A stretch of DNA of 64,000 nt. It comes from Lunularia cruciata (taxonomy: Eukaryota > Streptophyta > Marchantiopsida > Lunulariales > Lunulariaceae). Location of the stretch: contig OX419757.1 in the NCBI GenBank assembly GCA_948567375.1, forward strand, positions 23,368,732 through 23,432,731, in the 5' to 3' direction. Below are positions 1-10,356 of this stretch, piece by piece. The position numbers and the translations under genes were made by a program. Position 1 is the stretch's first letter; every line of letters begins with the position of its first letter. A model generated the notes under the pieces. That model saw nothing but the letters and a program-made list of their open reading frames with translations, searched no databases and was not told the DNA's origin.

Positions 1-2
1 CT

Positions 3-838
3 GAATACAAAATCTTGAAGCAGCAATTTGCTAATTCAAGAGTAGAGCTTATCCATGCTATGGCGCGGATAGCATCGAAGGATCAAGAGCTCGATAAAGT
101 GATGGAGAGTATGGAGGAGAAGAAGCAACTCTGGCAACGAGAGTTGGCTGCGAGATATAGAGAAGAAGAGAGATTATGAGAGTTACTTCGTAATCAAGAA
201 GAGAAGGTTGAACAGAAGGAGAAAGAGAAGGAAGCGGTGAAAGCCGAGTTCAAGGAAGAGTTGGCGATGTACAGAGAGGAATGGCTTACAGATCGGGGGA
301 ATGAGAAAGGAAGACAAGGTTGGAGCCATTGAAGGAGATAGTCCTCAGCGTGAATGCGATGTTAAGTACAGAAGCCAACGTTTGAATTGAAGAAGCGCGT
401 CTGCACGAGTTGAAGTTGTTGGTGTAGGAGACGAGGCAAAGATAAGCGAAGGACACAGAGATGAATGCCTTGTTAATAAAATTAAGAACTCGTGTAGATA
501 GGAAGGTTTTGGAAGTAGAGGATAATATTTCCATTAGATTAGACTTAGTGAAATTAGAGCCAGAAAAACTTCAGAAAGATGTTAAAGCAAAACCCGAAGT
601 AGATAACATAGGAGTCCAAATGTCTTTGGATTTGACATTTGACACTTTAGAGAAGAGTGGGTCGGGAGATAGAGATTTAGAGGGCTTAACTATGATAGGA
701 ATTTCATATCAGGAAGGAGAAATGTTAGAATTAGTGGAGGAAGTAGAAGATATGAAACCCGAGGATAGAGTAGTAGGAAGTAAAATTACTTCGGGTTCGG
801 GTTTGAAAGCCGAGGAAGAAGTAGACATTGGATTGTAG
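3..838 (+). pseudogene. CC unit copy 1: C-terminal part of the coiled-coil ORF, frameshifted
   Basis: The first 290 bases encode a charged helical stretch, starting EYKILKQQFANSRVEL and running through glutamate/lysine-rich sequence with an in-frame TGA near 177. After a frame change, 461-838 is open for 125 codons and ends VDIGL then TAG. The second part aligns with the minus-strand protein of copy 2 (2447-2902): both have an LRxRVDRKxLEVE segment, a TLEKSGSG segment and the ending EVDIG. The 5' part of this copy lies outside the window. I do not recognise the protein from any named family. Its composition (heptad-like E/K/L) predicts a coiled coil. Broken by at least one stop and one frameshift, so not expressed as such. 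Confidence 0.6.
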
Positions 839-1635
839 TGGTAACAGATTTGAGATTTGAAGGGGCAGATATGAAGAGGTGCATTGTCATTTCGGATCTA
901 CAGGTTAGAACAATTGTTGTAGAAACGGTATAGTTGTTAGAACTGTCGATTGCTTTACTATTTAAGAGTGGCATTCGCAGTATATTGTTGTTTAGTGCTC
1001 ATTATTTCTGAGAATAGATAAAGCAAAGTGTTGTGAAGCAATGCTCGTTGCTTGAGCTTGATTCTGAGTATCAACTTTGTGATTGTGTTTGTGAGTGTGT
1101 GGAGAAATTTGAAGTGCAAGTTAGAGTGTTTGTTGGATGTTGGATTCCACAGCCTTGATCTTCATTCTGTGTGTTTTATCCTGAGTGAAGTGCAATCGAA
1201 GCAATGCCTTGACAGATCTGAGAGGAATTGTAGTGTTGGTAGTATTCTGCATTTGTGAGTGCAGTGCAAAGTTAATGTGAAGCAATTTTGATCGAGGAAG
1301 TTGTGCCTTCAGTGGAGGGGTGGAACACAATTCTAAGGCGAAGTCATTTTGCAGTGAAGTGCCATTTTCAGGAGAGCCTGAATCATCACAATCAAGATTG
1401 TTTGGAAAGAATTGAAGGATTTGTGATTAAGGAGTGTTAATTCGTGACAAGACTGCGAGTCAGTGCTTGTTACTCTCTCGTGGGTGTGGTTTCTACCTGA
1501 GAGACTAAAGAAGAACTCAAGAAGAACTGAAATTGTTACTTTGCTTCGTATTTGGACATTTCTGACTTGTATCTCTGCGGGAACAAACTTTACTTACCAG
1601 ATTACCGCAAAAGTGATATTTGCCGGGTTGTCACA
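839..1635 (+). repeat. CC unit copy 1: 3' non-coding tail, ends ...GTTGTCACA
   Basis: About 800 bases follow the ORF stop. From about 985 the sequence is closely matched, in inverted orientation, by 1779-2420, and in direct orientation by about 6270-6906. All copies share the last bases GGGTTGTCACA or a near variant, after which the sequences diverge. That common point marks the right end of the repeat unit at 1635. Confidence 0.75.
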
Positions 1636-1778
1636 GATGCTGAAGGAGTGCAGACCCAAAGGAGGAATAGAAGTTGTAGGTTGTGATTACTGCGGGGGCC
1701 ATATCTCACTAACAAAAAGTCCAAATCATGTGTGCTATATTTTTTTTTGGAAGCGGCTCATTCAGGGCTTTCTGCTGC
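1636..1778. other. Spacer between two CC unit tails
   Basis: 143 bases of apparently unrelated sequence lie between the ends of copies 1 and 2. The last five bases, GCTGC (1774-1778), are the left target-site duplication of copy 2. A T9 run sits at about 1739. No gene is seen. Confidence 0.6.
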
Positions 1779-2440
1779 TGTGACAACTTGGAAAATATCA
1801 CTTTTGCGGTAATCAGGTCAGTAAAGTTCATTCTCGTAGAGATACTAGCCAGAATTGGTCAAATACGAAGTCAAAAGTCACAATTGCGGTTCTTCTTGAT
1901 TGCTTCTTTAATCTCTCAGGTAGAAACTACACCTAGAAGAGAGTAACAAGCTCACAATCTTGACAACTTGTCACAAATTCGCACACATAATCACAACATA
2001 GTCAATTCTGTCCAAACAACTCTTGATTGTGATGATTTAGATTCTCCCGAAGACGGCACTTCACTGTGAAGACCAATTTTGCCTCAGAATTGTGTTCCAC
2101 TCCTCCACTGAAGGCACAACTTCCTTGATCGAAATTGCTTCACATCACCTTTGTGCTGCAATCACAAGTGCAAAATACTAACAATACTACAATTCCTCTC
2201 AGACCTATCAAGGCATTGCTCCAATGCACTTCACTCAAGAGCAAACACATAGAATGAAGATCAAGGCTGTAGATTCCAAAATCCACAAGCACATTGACTT
2301 GCTCTTCAGAATTCTCCACACACACACAAACACAAACATGAAATTGACAATCGGAATTAAGCTTAAGCGACAGCTCTTCCTACCTACAGATTCTAAGTGA
2401 CAATCTATCTCTTCATATCTGCCCTTTCCTATCTTAGAAT
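1779..2440 (-). repeat. CC unit copy 2: 3' non-coding tail, inverted relative to copy 1
   Basis: This stretch is the reverse complement of about 985-1635, with obvious small differences. It lies between the ORF stop at 2447 and the unit end at 1779. It includes a CA-rich microsatellite at about 2320-2337. With copy 1 it forms an inverted repeat of roughly 620-base arms. Confidence 0.75.
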
Positions 2441-2446
2441 TGACTT

Positions 2447-4996
2447 CTATCCCGATCCGATGTCGACCTCATCATCGGCTTCCAAACCCGATGATCTTCT
2501 TGCTATTTCACCTTCTTTGGGTATGACTGATTCTACTAATTTCTTTACTAATTCTACAACTTCTTCACTACAATCTGTAATTGAACTCTGGTTTACTCCA
2601 TCTACACTCTTATTTCCCGACCCACTCTTCTCTAATGTGTCAATTCTCAAGTTCGATGACACTTGAGTTGCTACATTTGCAACATTGGGTTTCTTCTCCA
2701 CTGTCACACTATTCCAAATTTTCTCTAACTCTGAATTGACTAAATCTAGCCTAAGACTAACATTATTTTCTACCTCCAACATTTTTCTATCTACACGTTC
2801 TCTCAACCGAATTAGCAAGGTATTCATATCCACGTCCTTGGCTCTTCGCTTCCGAGTCTCCTGCACAAGTAACTTCAACTCATGCAGACAAGCTTCTTCC
2901 AATCTTCCTTCAGCCTCCGTGCTTAAGATTGCTCATAATTTCCCCGCAATGTCCCCTACTGATTCCGATGCATATCCTTGAGAATGCTCCACCTTCAACT
3001 CCTCCCGATACATCTGCAACTCGTCTTCATATTCTACAGCGAGCATCTTCTTCTCCTTTGCATACTGCATTTTCTGTTGCTCCGCACTCTTGACAAGTTC
3101 TTGTAAATGCTCTTCTTCTTCTTGCCTGGATGCCAATTCTCTCTGCCATGCTTGATCTTTTGCTGCGGCACTCTTCTTCAAGCTGTCTAACTCTTGCTCC
3201 ATCACGATGGTCATCGCCTTCAAATGAACATTCTCGACGCACACATTACTCACTTCCTCTTGCATCTTGCTGAGCCACATTGCCTGCTCCTTCAACTCTT
3301 TGGCTTGCTTTTGCAGTTCCTTCTCTTTCTTTGTGCAACTCCCTTGTAGCACGCTCAGCATTTTCTTCCTCGAGTCTTCCTCCCTCCGAAGATCTTCAAT
3401 TTCCACACTTCTTTGGATTTGATGCTCTTGTAGCTCCTACACTTCCTTCAATAGGTGCTTCACCACCTGCAGCTCATTCATCCCTTTCCTTTGATCTTGG
3501 GCAATTCCAATATGATGTTCTTTCAACAACTCAAGCAACGGTGTGACCACCCTCTTCAAATATGCTATCCCGCCGAAGTTGTCTTCTTCATCATTGCCAC
3601 CTTCGTCTGGAGTCTTCTCCTGCGTCATCGGCTCCTTCATCCAAAGTCACGATCTTCGTATCTTCATCGTGTCGGCACTATCTTCGTCTTGGCCTCTCAA
3701 ACTTGGCTCTGCGGGATACTCCTTCTTTGCTTTGGGTTTTGGCTTGTTCTCCATCATTGCCTCACCAGCCTCACTTACCACCACCGATTGCTGGACTTCG
3801 GGCTCTCCCTCACTTTTGCTACCCGACTCCTCACTTTTCAATGTGAGCTCTTCTTCTTCTGAATCCTCTTCTTGCGACTCAGTTCCTTCATCCGACTCCG
3901 ATCCCGATGATGCCCTTCTCACAATGTTAGTAGTCTTCAACATCAGCCTCTAAGTCTTGCATTGGATGGGCGATGATTTGGCTTCATCGGGTTTACTTTG
4001 CTTCTTTGTCTTTGGACTGGCAACATCTTCGATCTTCCACTGTCCCGTTCTTGCAAAGTACTCGTCATTTGCCCGCAGATGAAGCATATACTGTCGCTCC
4101 TCTTTGTCGGCTTCTCGTCTCAAATCAGGGTGCATGTGGGAGACCATACGATGCCGCTTGTCTTCAGAGAGCAAGTTCAGGCCGAAGTAAAAATGTGCTA
4201 CAAATGGTGCAAAATAATGCAGTGGCGAGCCCATTTGCCAGTTCACTACCATCTGCCTTGTTCGGTGATGGAAGCACTTCGCCCAATTCACGGGTACTCC
4301 TGCAAACATCTGATGGAAGAAGACAGCCTACTGCATGGTTACGTATGTTGTTCACTCCGGCTTGAACATGGCCATCATTGCCCCCATGATACTTCTTTGG
4401 ATCGGGTCTCGATAGGACTCCACCTTGTAACCATTCATAGTTCTTGGAGTGAAAAACAAATTGCGAATCTCCGCCGTCTCCTCTGCAGCATCACATTTCC
4501 AATAGAAGGTGATCCTTGTCGGCTCTCCTACTTCTCTCCCCAGGACTAACTTCCAATCCGACTCAGTCCATCAAGCCGGATTGCCTCTCTTCTTCTCCAC
4601 TTTGGGACCCTCCTCACAATTACTGGCAGCAATCTCTGCCATCACTCTCGAGAAACTGAAATTCCAGTTCCATGCTAAAAAGGTAATACAAAGTCTAACC
4701 AAGACTTTGATCCTAGCTACTACATCTACTCTTTGAATTGCAAAACCTCTCACTGCCAGCGTGTTGGCCACCTTCTTCACCATGATTTGTTCTCTTGTTC
4801 TACGCTGTTGGAAGATCAGCCCCTCTCCTGGATGAGACACTCTAACTCCCTCAGGGTTTTGGAAAATTTCACTCTTGACGGGCTTCTGGACACGCATTAC
4901 TGTAGGACAACTACTCAAAGGAAATGGAAATTTACTCAGCAAATTCAACTTCCCCCTGCGTAGTCGCAATTTTATATTGCCCCAAATTGCAGTCAT
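2447..4996 (-). pseudogene. CC unit copy 2: 850-codon coiled-coil/acidic ORF, stops only, no frameshift
   Basis: Read on the minus strand, 4996 to 2447 stays in one frame for 850 codons. It has seven internal stops (about 4571, 4352, 4328, 3947, 3644, 3434, 2930) and no indel. Order: a basic N-terminal part; an aromatic region with TESDWKLVLGRE and MMAMFKP; a block with MFAGVPVNWAKCFHHRTRQ and YFARTGQW; an acidic Ser/Glu linker (3647-3943); then about 300 residues of E/K/L/Q-rich coiled coil ending EVDIGSG. The layout recalls a Gag-like or structural protein, but there is no zinc knuckle and I recognise no family. A basic segment in another frame at 4932-5213 probably supplies the original N-terminus through an old frameshift. 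Copy 4 carries the same blocks in the same order. Confidence 0.7.
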
Positions 4997-5213
4997 TCTT
5001 TAGTTGATTTTGTCTATGAATTTTCTCTCTTCTGCATGCCCTCCCGGTCACTGTCAAGACATGCTTCTTCTGCCCCCGCTGTTTCTTGAAATATACTTTC
5101 TTGCCACGTACAGAGGTTGTTAAACGGTCTTCATCATTCCTGCATTTTCCAACCCGAAGACGATGATCTTCGGCCTGTTTCCGGCATACTACTCTTCCAA
5201 GTACCTCCATCAT
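4932..5213 (-). pseudogene. CC unit copy 2: likely N-terminal segment in another frame
   Basis: A 93-codon frame rich in Lys and Arg (contains VRGKKVYFKKQRGQKKH) directly upstream of the 850-codon frame, with a 65-base overlap. Copy 4 has a recognisable counterpart (VHGKKV... then LKND...) near 32.6-32.7 kb, so it was probably part of the ancestral protein. The first in-frame Met codons are at 5211-5213 and the next position. An upstream TTTAAAAG on the minus strand near 5305 could be a TATA-like box about 100 bases inside the unit end, which is speculative. Confidence 0.45.
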
Positions 5214-5349
5214 CGGATCCGATGTCAGCTTCTTCGGCTTTCCTCCAAAGTTACTTTCACCTCTTCTTTATCCGCAATTCGACTTTTCCGTGCTTACTTC
5301 GTCTTTTAAACACTACTAACCATAAAAAACAAAAAATGTGGGTACCACA

Positions 5350-5639
5350 GCTGCCACCAAAATCACAAAGTTTGGAGGACTGTAGCAGAAGTTAAAAGCA
5401 TTTGAAGTTTTGAGAATAGATGTATAAAGTAGTTGAGTGTGTTCGGTTTAGTGTCTTTGGATCTATGTTCTTTGGGTCTCTATGACTTTGGGTTAGAAAC
5501 TTCTTTGCCTCCGGACAAAGGTGACTAGATCTGAGGTAGTCAGACCTTAGAGTGTAGTGAAGGTGACTTTGGGAGTCTTTCTAGAGACATCAGAGGAAGT
5601 TAGAGTAGGGAAAGAAGATACTTAGGATACCCATGACTT
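5350..5639. other. Unassigned sequence right of CC unit copy 2
   Basis: Starts with the GCTGC duplication (5350-5354). It holds no ORF above 60 codons and no recognised repeat. It ends where loosely CC-unit-like sequence of copy 3 begins. Confidence 0.4.
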
Positions 5640-6906
5640 CAATTCCAGTTTTGATTGAACATACAATAGAATTAGAAGAGAAATAATAGAAGTGAATGAA
5701 CCCAAAGTGTAGTATCAAATAGTAAGTGTCAACGGGTCAATTACATGAGCAATTAAGGGAAAGTGGGTTACAAATTGAAGGCATAGATAGTGTACCCATG
5801 CTTTCAATTACAATTCTTGATGAGGATAGAATAGAATTAGCAAAGGAATTGATAGTAGTTAGACCTAAAGTAAGAGAGGTAGGGTGCATAAGAGTCTTTG
5901 GATTTGACACTTGACACTTTAGAGAAGAGTGGATTGGGAGAAAACAAGTTATAAAAGTTACACACTAGTGCAATTGTAGTTTGTAGTGAAGAGGTAGTAG
6001 GAATAGCAAAGGACTTCGTAGAATTAGATAGACTTGAAGTACAAGAGATGAAGGAGTTTTCTTTGAGATTGGAAGCCAAAGCAAAAGTAGACATCGGATC
6101 AGATTAGGGCTATTTTTGAGATCGCAAGAGGTAGATATGAAGAGGTGCATTGTCATTTTGGATGTGTAGGTTGTTAGAGGTTATTATGAAGTAGTTTAGG
6201 GAATTAGATAATTGTCAAGTGCTCTACCTAGTTAAAAGAAGCATTTGTAGTGCCATTTTGTTCAGTGCTCATAATTTTGAGAATAGATAAAGCGAAGTGC
6301 TAATTTCAATGCTCGTTGCTTGAGCTTAATTCCGGGTATCAACTTTGTGTTTGTAGTTGTGAGTGTTTGGAGAATTCTGAAGTGAAAGCCAGTGTGATTG
6401 TTGGATGTTGGATTCCATAGCCTTGATCTTCATTCTGTGTGTTTGATCTTGAGTGAAGTGCAATCAGAGCAATGCCTTGACATATCTATGAGGAATTGTA
6501 GTGTTGGTAGTATTTTGCAATTGTGAGTGCAACGTAGTGTTGATGTGAAGCAATTTTGATTGAGGACTTTGTCTTTCAATGGAGCAGTGGAACACAATTC
6601 TAAGGCAAAGTCATTTTGCAATGAAGTGCAATTTTTGGGAGAGATTGAATCATCACAATCAAGATTGTTTGGAAAGATTTTATGGAGTTGTGATTAAGTG
6701 TGACATTTTTTGTGTGATGAGACTATGAGCAGTGCTTGTTACTCTCTTTTGGGTGTGGTTTCTACTTGAGAGATTAAAGATGCAACCAAGAAGAACTGAG
6801 ATTGTTACTGTTTGCTTTGTATTTGACCAATTTTGACTAGTATCTCTGCAAGAATGAACTTTACTTACTTGATTACCGCAAAAGTGATATTTGTCGGGTT
6901 GTCACA
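5640..6906 (+). repeat. CC unit copy 3, 5'-incomplete
   Basis: Homology to copies 1 and 2 is clear from about 5880, where a FDTLEKSG-like codon run is still visible but frameshifted. It continues through the ORF end (near 6106) and the 3' tail, finishing at GGGTTGTCACA (6895-6906). The part at 5640-5880 is ORF-like (a 62-codon frame from 5726) with a loosely repeated internal motif, and may be a diverged CC segment. No TGTGGTACCC end is found upstream, so the 5' part was lost or replaced. The next bases (GGTAT...) begin gypsy-derived sequence. Confidence 0.6.
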
Positions 6907-6949
6907 GGTATCTTTCCAAAATAGATGCATGCTAGGAGGAGGAAGGCCC

Positions 6950-8170
6950 TTGCAGCAAGATCTAGACCTTACACAATGGTGGAGGATATTGTTTTTCACC
7001 AAGGTGCAGATGGTCTACTTTGAAGAGCAATGGGTAAGGAAGAGTCTATCTTACGCATAAAGGAGTTTCATGACGGTTTAGTATGTGAAGGACACCTTGT
7101 AGGAAAGGTGCCTATTTTCAAGATTCTAGATGCAAGTTACCATTAGAGGGGGATTTTCAAGGATTAACTTGATTATTGCAAAGCTTGTCATGTTTGTCAA
7201 GCTTTTGCTAGAAACTCTATTTCCACTCCACCACTTAGATCAATTCTATTGCTAGGACCTTTTGAGAAGTGAGGAATTGATTTTGTAGGTCCTCTCAATA
7301 GAACCCTAAGGAATAATTTGTACATTTTGGTAGTTACTAATTATCTTACTAAGTGGGTTGAGGCTAGACCATTGAGTGAGGGATAAGAATGAAGATGATG
7401 TTGGGGGATTTCTTTATGAATGCATTATCATTAGGTTTAAGTGCCATTTGGAGTTGGTTTTTGATAGAGGATGAGAGTTTAGAATAAGCATTACTCCAGC
7501 CATGCTATGACATTTCTCTATCATACATTGAGTAACTACATCCTATAAGCCAATTTCCAATGGCTTGGCGGAGAGAACCAATCAAACCTTGTGCATGATG
7601 TTGGCCAAAGATGCCAAAATAGATGGAGCTAAACATCATGAGGACAAGAGGATTCATGCAATTTTGTAGGAGTATAGGACAACCATCAAAGACTTCCACC
7701 AGATATTCTCTATTTCAATTGGTGTACGGTATTGAATCTACCTTACCTATTCACTTTGATCTTCCTACCTTCCATAGGAGATTAAGAGCATTGGAGATTG
7801 ATGAAAGCACAAGGAGGTGATGTAGAGAAGTCAAGGAAGGATCAACTCATGGAATTGGAAGAGACAAGATCAATTGCTATGGTTCAAGTAGAACAAGCCT
7901 AGAGGAAAAAAAAGGAGAGTTATGACAAGAGGTAAGGCAAGAAGAAGGTAGTGCCTTTCAAAGAAGGTGATTGGGTAATGTTGTTTGATTCCATTTGATT
8001 CAAGAGAGTGCAAAAGAAGTTTTTGCCTAAGTACTTTGGACCTTTATAGTGAAGAAGGTGTGGGGAAATTACACTTATAATCTCCAAGAGTTAGGAAGAA
8101 GACACTTTGATAGGATTAACCATGATAAGTTGAAGATATATCATAGAAGGTAGAGAGACCTTCACTTTGA
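6950..8170 (+). pseudogene. Ty3/gypsy integrase, degenerate
   Basis: One frame at about 7035-7380 shows a gypsy integrase: the HHCC zinc finger (EFHDG, then GHLVGK, then CKACHVCQ), followed by GIDFVGPLN and YILVVTNYLTKWVEA of the RNase-H-fold catalytic core. Further on, a GLAERTNQTL-like motif lies near 7565-7600 and a C-terminal part with EGDWVMLFDS lies near 7960-8010. Stops such as TAG after Tyr-His and TGA after Glu-Lys sit where the family has Trp, fitting G-to-A changes. Frameshifts break the second half. No gag, protease or reverse transcriptase remains upstream, because copy 3 of the CC unit abuts it. Confidence 0.8.
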
Positions 8171-8212
8171 GGACAAAGTGAAATCTTAGTCCAAGGGTTA
8201 ATGTAACACCCA

Positions 8213-8400
8213 TTTGTGCATGTATGTGTTATTGTGATATTTAGTTTGGTATTATAAGTAATTGAAAGATATTATCTATATAGAGATAAAGGATGGTTCT
8301 ACATTAGTCATGATTACCTAAAGTTAGCCAGAGTTGAGATAGAGGGGACCTTACTTTAGAGGAAATGGAAAAGATGAGCACCACTATTTTGGATTTTAGT
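8213..8400 (+). repeat. Start of the 3' LTR of the interrupted gypsy element
   Basis: After the integrase reading frame comes a purine-rich stretch, then TGTAACACCC at 8213, a typical LTR start. The LTR appears cut at 8400 by the next gypsy element and may resume after 16355. The far end of this LTR could not be identified. Confidence 0.5.
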
Positions 8401-10237
8401 TGTCACGCCATTTGTAGTGCCGCATCTAGATGCTTGGACACTAGAGTTCCAATGATAGTAGTTAGAGTTATTTCAACGGTTTCTCAAAGACTACTTTCCA
8501 ATGGTCAGATTTTGTGTTTGGAGTACTGACTTCACGGTGGGGCCCACCGTCACTTTGCACCATTTGCACCGTTGAGTGTACCATCAGCGGGACCGTTAGG
8601 GTTTCAAAGCTAGCTCGAGTCTAGGGTGTATAGTTTTGAAGTGAGCTCCAGAGAGCTCACTTCTCTTATGTTGAGCCTTCGAGTTCCTAGCTATGGTGGA
8701 CAGAGACCGGTGAGCATCACCTGCATTCTCTATGCTTGAGTGGATGTGGCTTGACTAAAATCAGTGCCCAGTTGTTGGCAGTTTATAGAGTGATTGATCA
8801 AATACTGATTTGAGTTGAGTTGAGTTGAGAGTGGTAAGCAATTTGATTACATCAGAGAAGTGAAGTCAGGGGGAAATTGGGTGCATGAACTTTGAGTGTT
8901 GGTGGTATCTCCAAGCTCGGTGTATCATTGGTAGCTCAATTCAAGTTTAGTGTTTCCCTAGTGTGCAGAAGCTCAATTGATTGATGCAGATTTGGCAGTT
9001 AAGCAAATGGTGTGCAAAAGCACTGGCCAAATTTTGAGCAAAGAAGGAGCAAATTTTGAGCAGTGGTTGTAATTTTGAGCTCAGGAGGTGAAAACATGAC
9101 CAATTTGCTGCAAGTTGGGCTTAGAAAGTCAAATTGAAGATGGAGTTGTGAAGCTCTTCTTATGAATTTGTGATTTGGAAAAACCCGTGTTGTCAATTTG
9201 GCTCGAGTGGAAAGTTAGTGGGGGATTTGGCGGACGGCCAACTTTAGGGTTTACGTCAGATTTTGGTTGGGATTTATGTCAGATTTTGGCCAGATTTGGA
9301 GGAGTTTTGCTAGTTTGGAAGACTTTCACAGATTTGGAGAAGTTTTGCCAATTGTGGAGGAGGTTCGAAGTGGCAATAAGAAAGGCCTCATTTGGCTGAA
9401 TTTTGGCATTTCGAGGCTTTGAGGCATAGGGCTGTGGGCTATGAGAGGCTACGAAGGGCCAGCAAGCCTGCTTGCTGGCATGAGGCCAGCTAGTTTAGAG
9501 TAGATCTTGATCATTGGTTGGCAAATTTTGCCTTTCCTTCTAGATTGTACGCAATAGGGTTTGACACCTAGATCTCTTGTTCCTAGACTGGTGCCTTAGC
9601 CAACTGGTCCACCCTCACTTGTTGTCCTAGTGACTGTGCCATTGTTATCTATACACATGTAGCTTTGGCTAGGAGAGGTAGTTTGATCCCATTCTTGGTG
9701 ATCTTGGTAGCTTAGGACTTAGATACAAACTTCTCTTATGTCAAATGCCAAATGGTGGCAGAGTTAGTCCCATGTTGTGTTATGAGATGGAGGGTTTTCA
9801 TTTAGATTTCTTGTGATTGGATCCCCTCCATTCTCTACTTCCTATTTGTGCACCATGTTTGTGTGAGGTGCCCTGACTTTTGAGCGTTGGTGCTTTGGTG
9901 TGCTCTTGGTGGTGAGGCTGGAGTGATGACCAGTCAGACTACCTTTGTTTCTCTCCGGTGAGGCAAGAAGTGATGACTTGCAGACCGTGAGAGTGCGTGT
10001 TTGTGATAGCAGGTTATAGGTTGCCTTTTCCTCTAGTGTAGTTATCTCGGTTAGAGTTACATTAGTGGGTGGTGCTTAGTTGGTGTTGGCACTTGGTGGG
10101 GCACTTGCAGTTGCGACTTGCGGTTGCAGTTGGTGGTTCGGGTTTGTTGTTGCGGTTACTTGGTCATGACGGAGTTCTTTGGGGATTCCAGAGGAGATAG
10201 CCCTATAGTACACAGTGGGTTTACTTGGAGTGGTGCT
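8401..10237 (+). repeat. 5' LTR and leader of the PHD-gypsy element
   Basis: 8401-8850 is closely matched by 15799-16248. Beyond 8850 the 5' copy continues with sequence not found at the 3' side, so either the LTR is about 1.8 kb and the 3' copy is truncated, or this part is internal leader. A TTGAG-type short repeat (GAGTTGAGTTGAGTTGAG) occurs near 8816-8835 and in the 3' copy. I see no gene here. Confidence 0.6.
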
Positions 10238-10250
10238 TGGTATCAGCCTG
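10238..10250 (+). promoter_or_regulatory. Possible primer-binding site (initiator-Met-like)
   Basis: TGGTATCAGCCTG resembles the plant retrotransposon site TGGTATCAGAGCC for the first nine bases. It lies about 120 bases before the gag start at 10357. The preceding bases do not end in CA, so the LTR boundary is not confirmed. Confidence 0.35.
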
Positions 10251-10356
10251 TATCTCAGGTCCTAGAGAGGGAGGAGATTGACTCTGAGTTGGAGTTTGAC
10301 ATAGGAGCTGATTCAGTTGAGAGTGCACTTGGTGTGTCCGCCCCACTTGGAAGGAC

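Larger units (their letters stand above)
1779..5349 (-). mobile_element. CC unit copy 2, complete: TGTG...CACA ends, 5-bp TSD, no LTR pair
   Basis: On the plus strand the unit begins TGTGACAACTTGG at 1779 and ends GGGTACCACA at 5349. It is flanked by a perfect 5-bp duplication, GCTGC, at 1774-1778 and 5350-5354. The left end matches copies 1, 3 and 4; the right end matches copy 4 exactly where similarity stops. The first and last 600 bases are not similar to each other, so this is not an LTR-flanked element. TG...CA ends with 5-bp duplications are typical of integrase-mediated insertions. A solo LTR of 3.57 kb is therefore the simplest known explanation, though one carrying a large ORF would be unusual. 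A non-LTR element mobilised by a retroviral-type integrase is the alternative. No polymerase, protease or integrase is encoded. Confidence 0.75.

Noticed and set aside
3455-3953. Overlapping plus-strand frames of 88-136 codons
   Set aside because: They lie antisense to the CC unit ORF and have Ser/Phe/Leu-rich composition, the mirror of its Glu/Lys codons. Treated as shadows.
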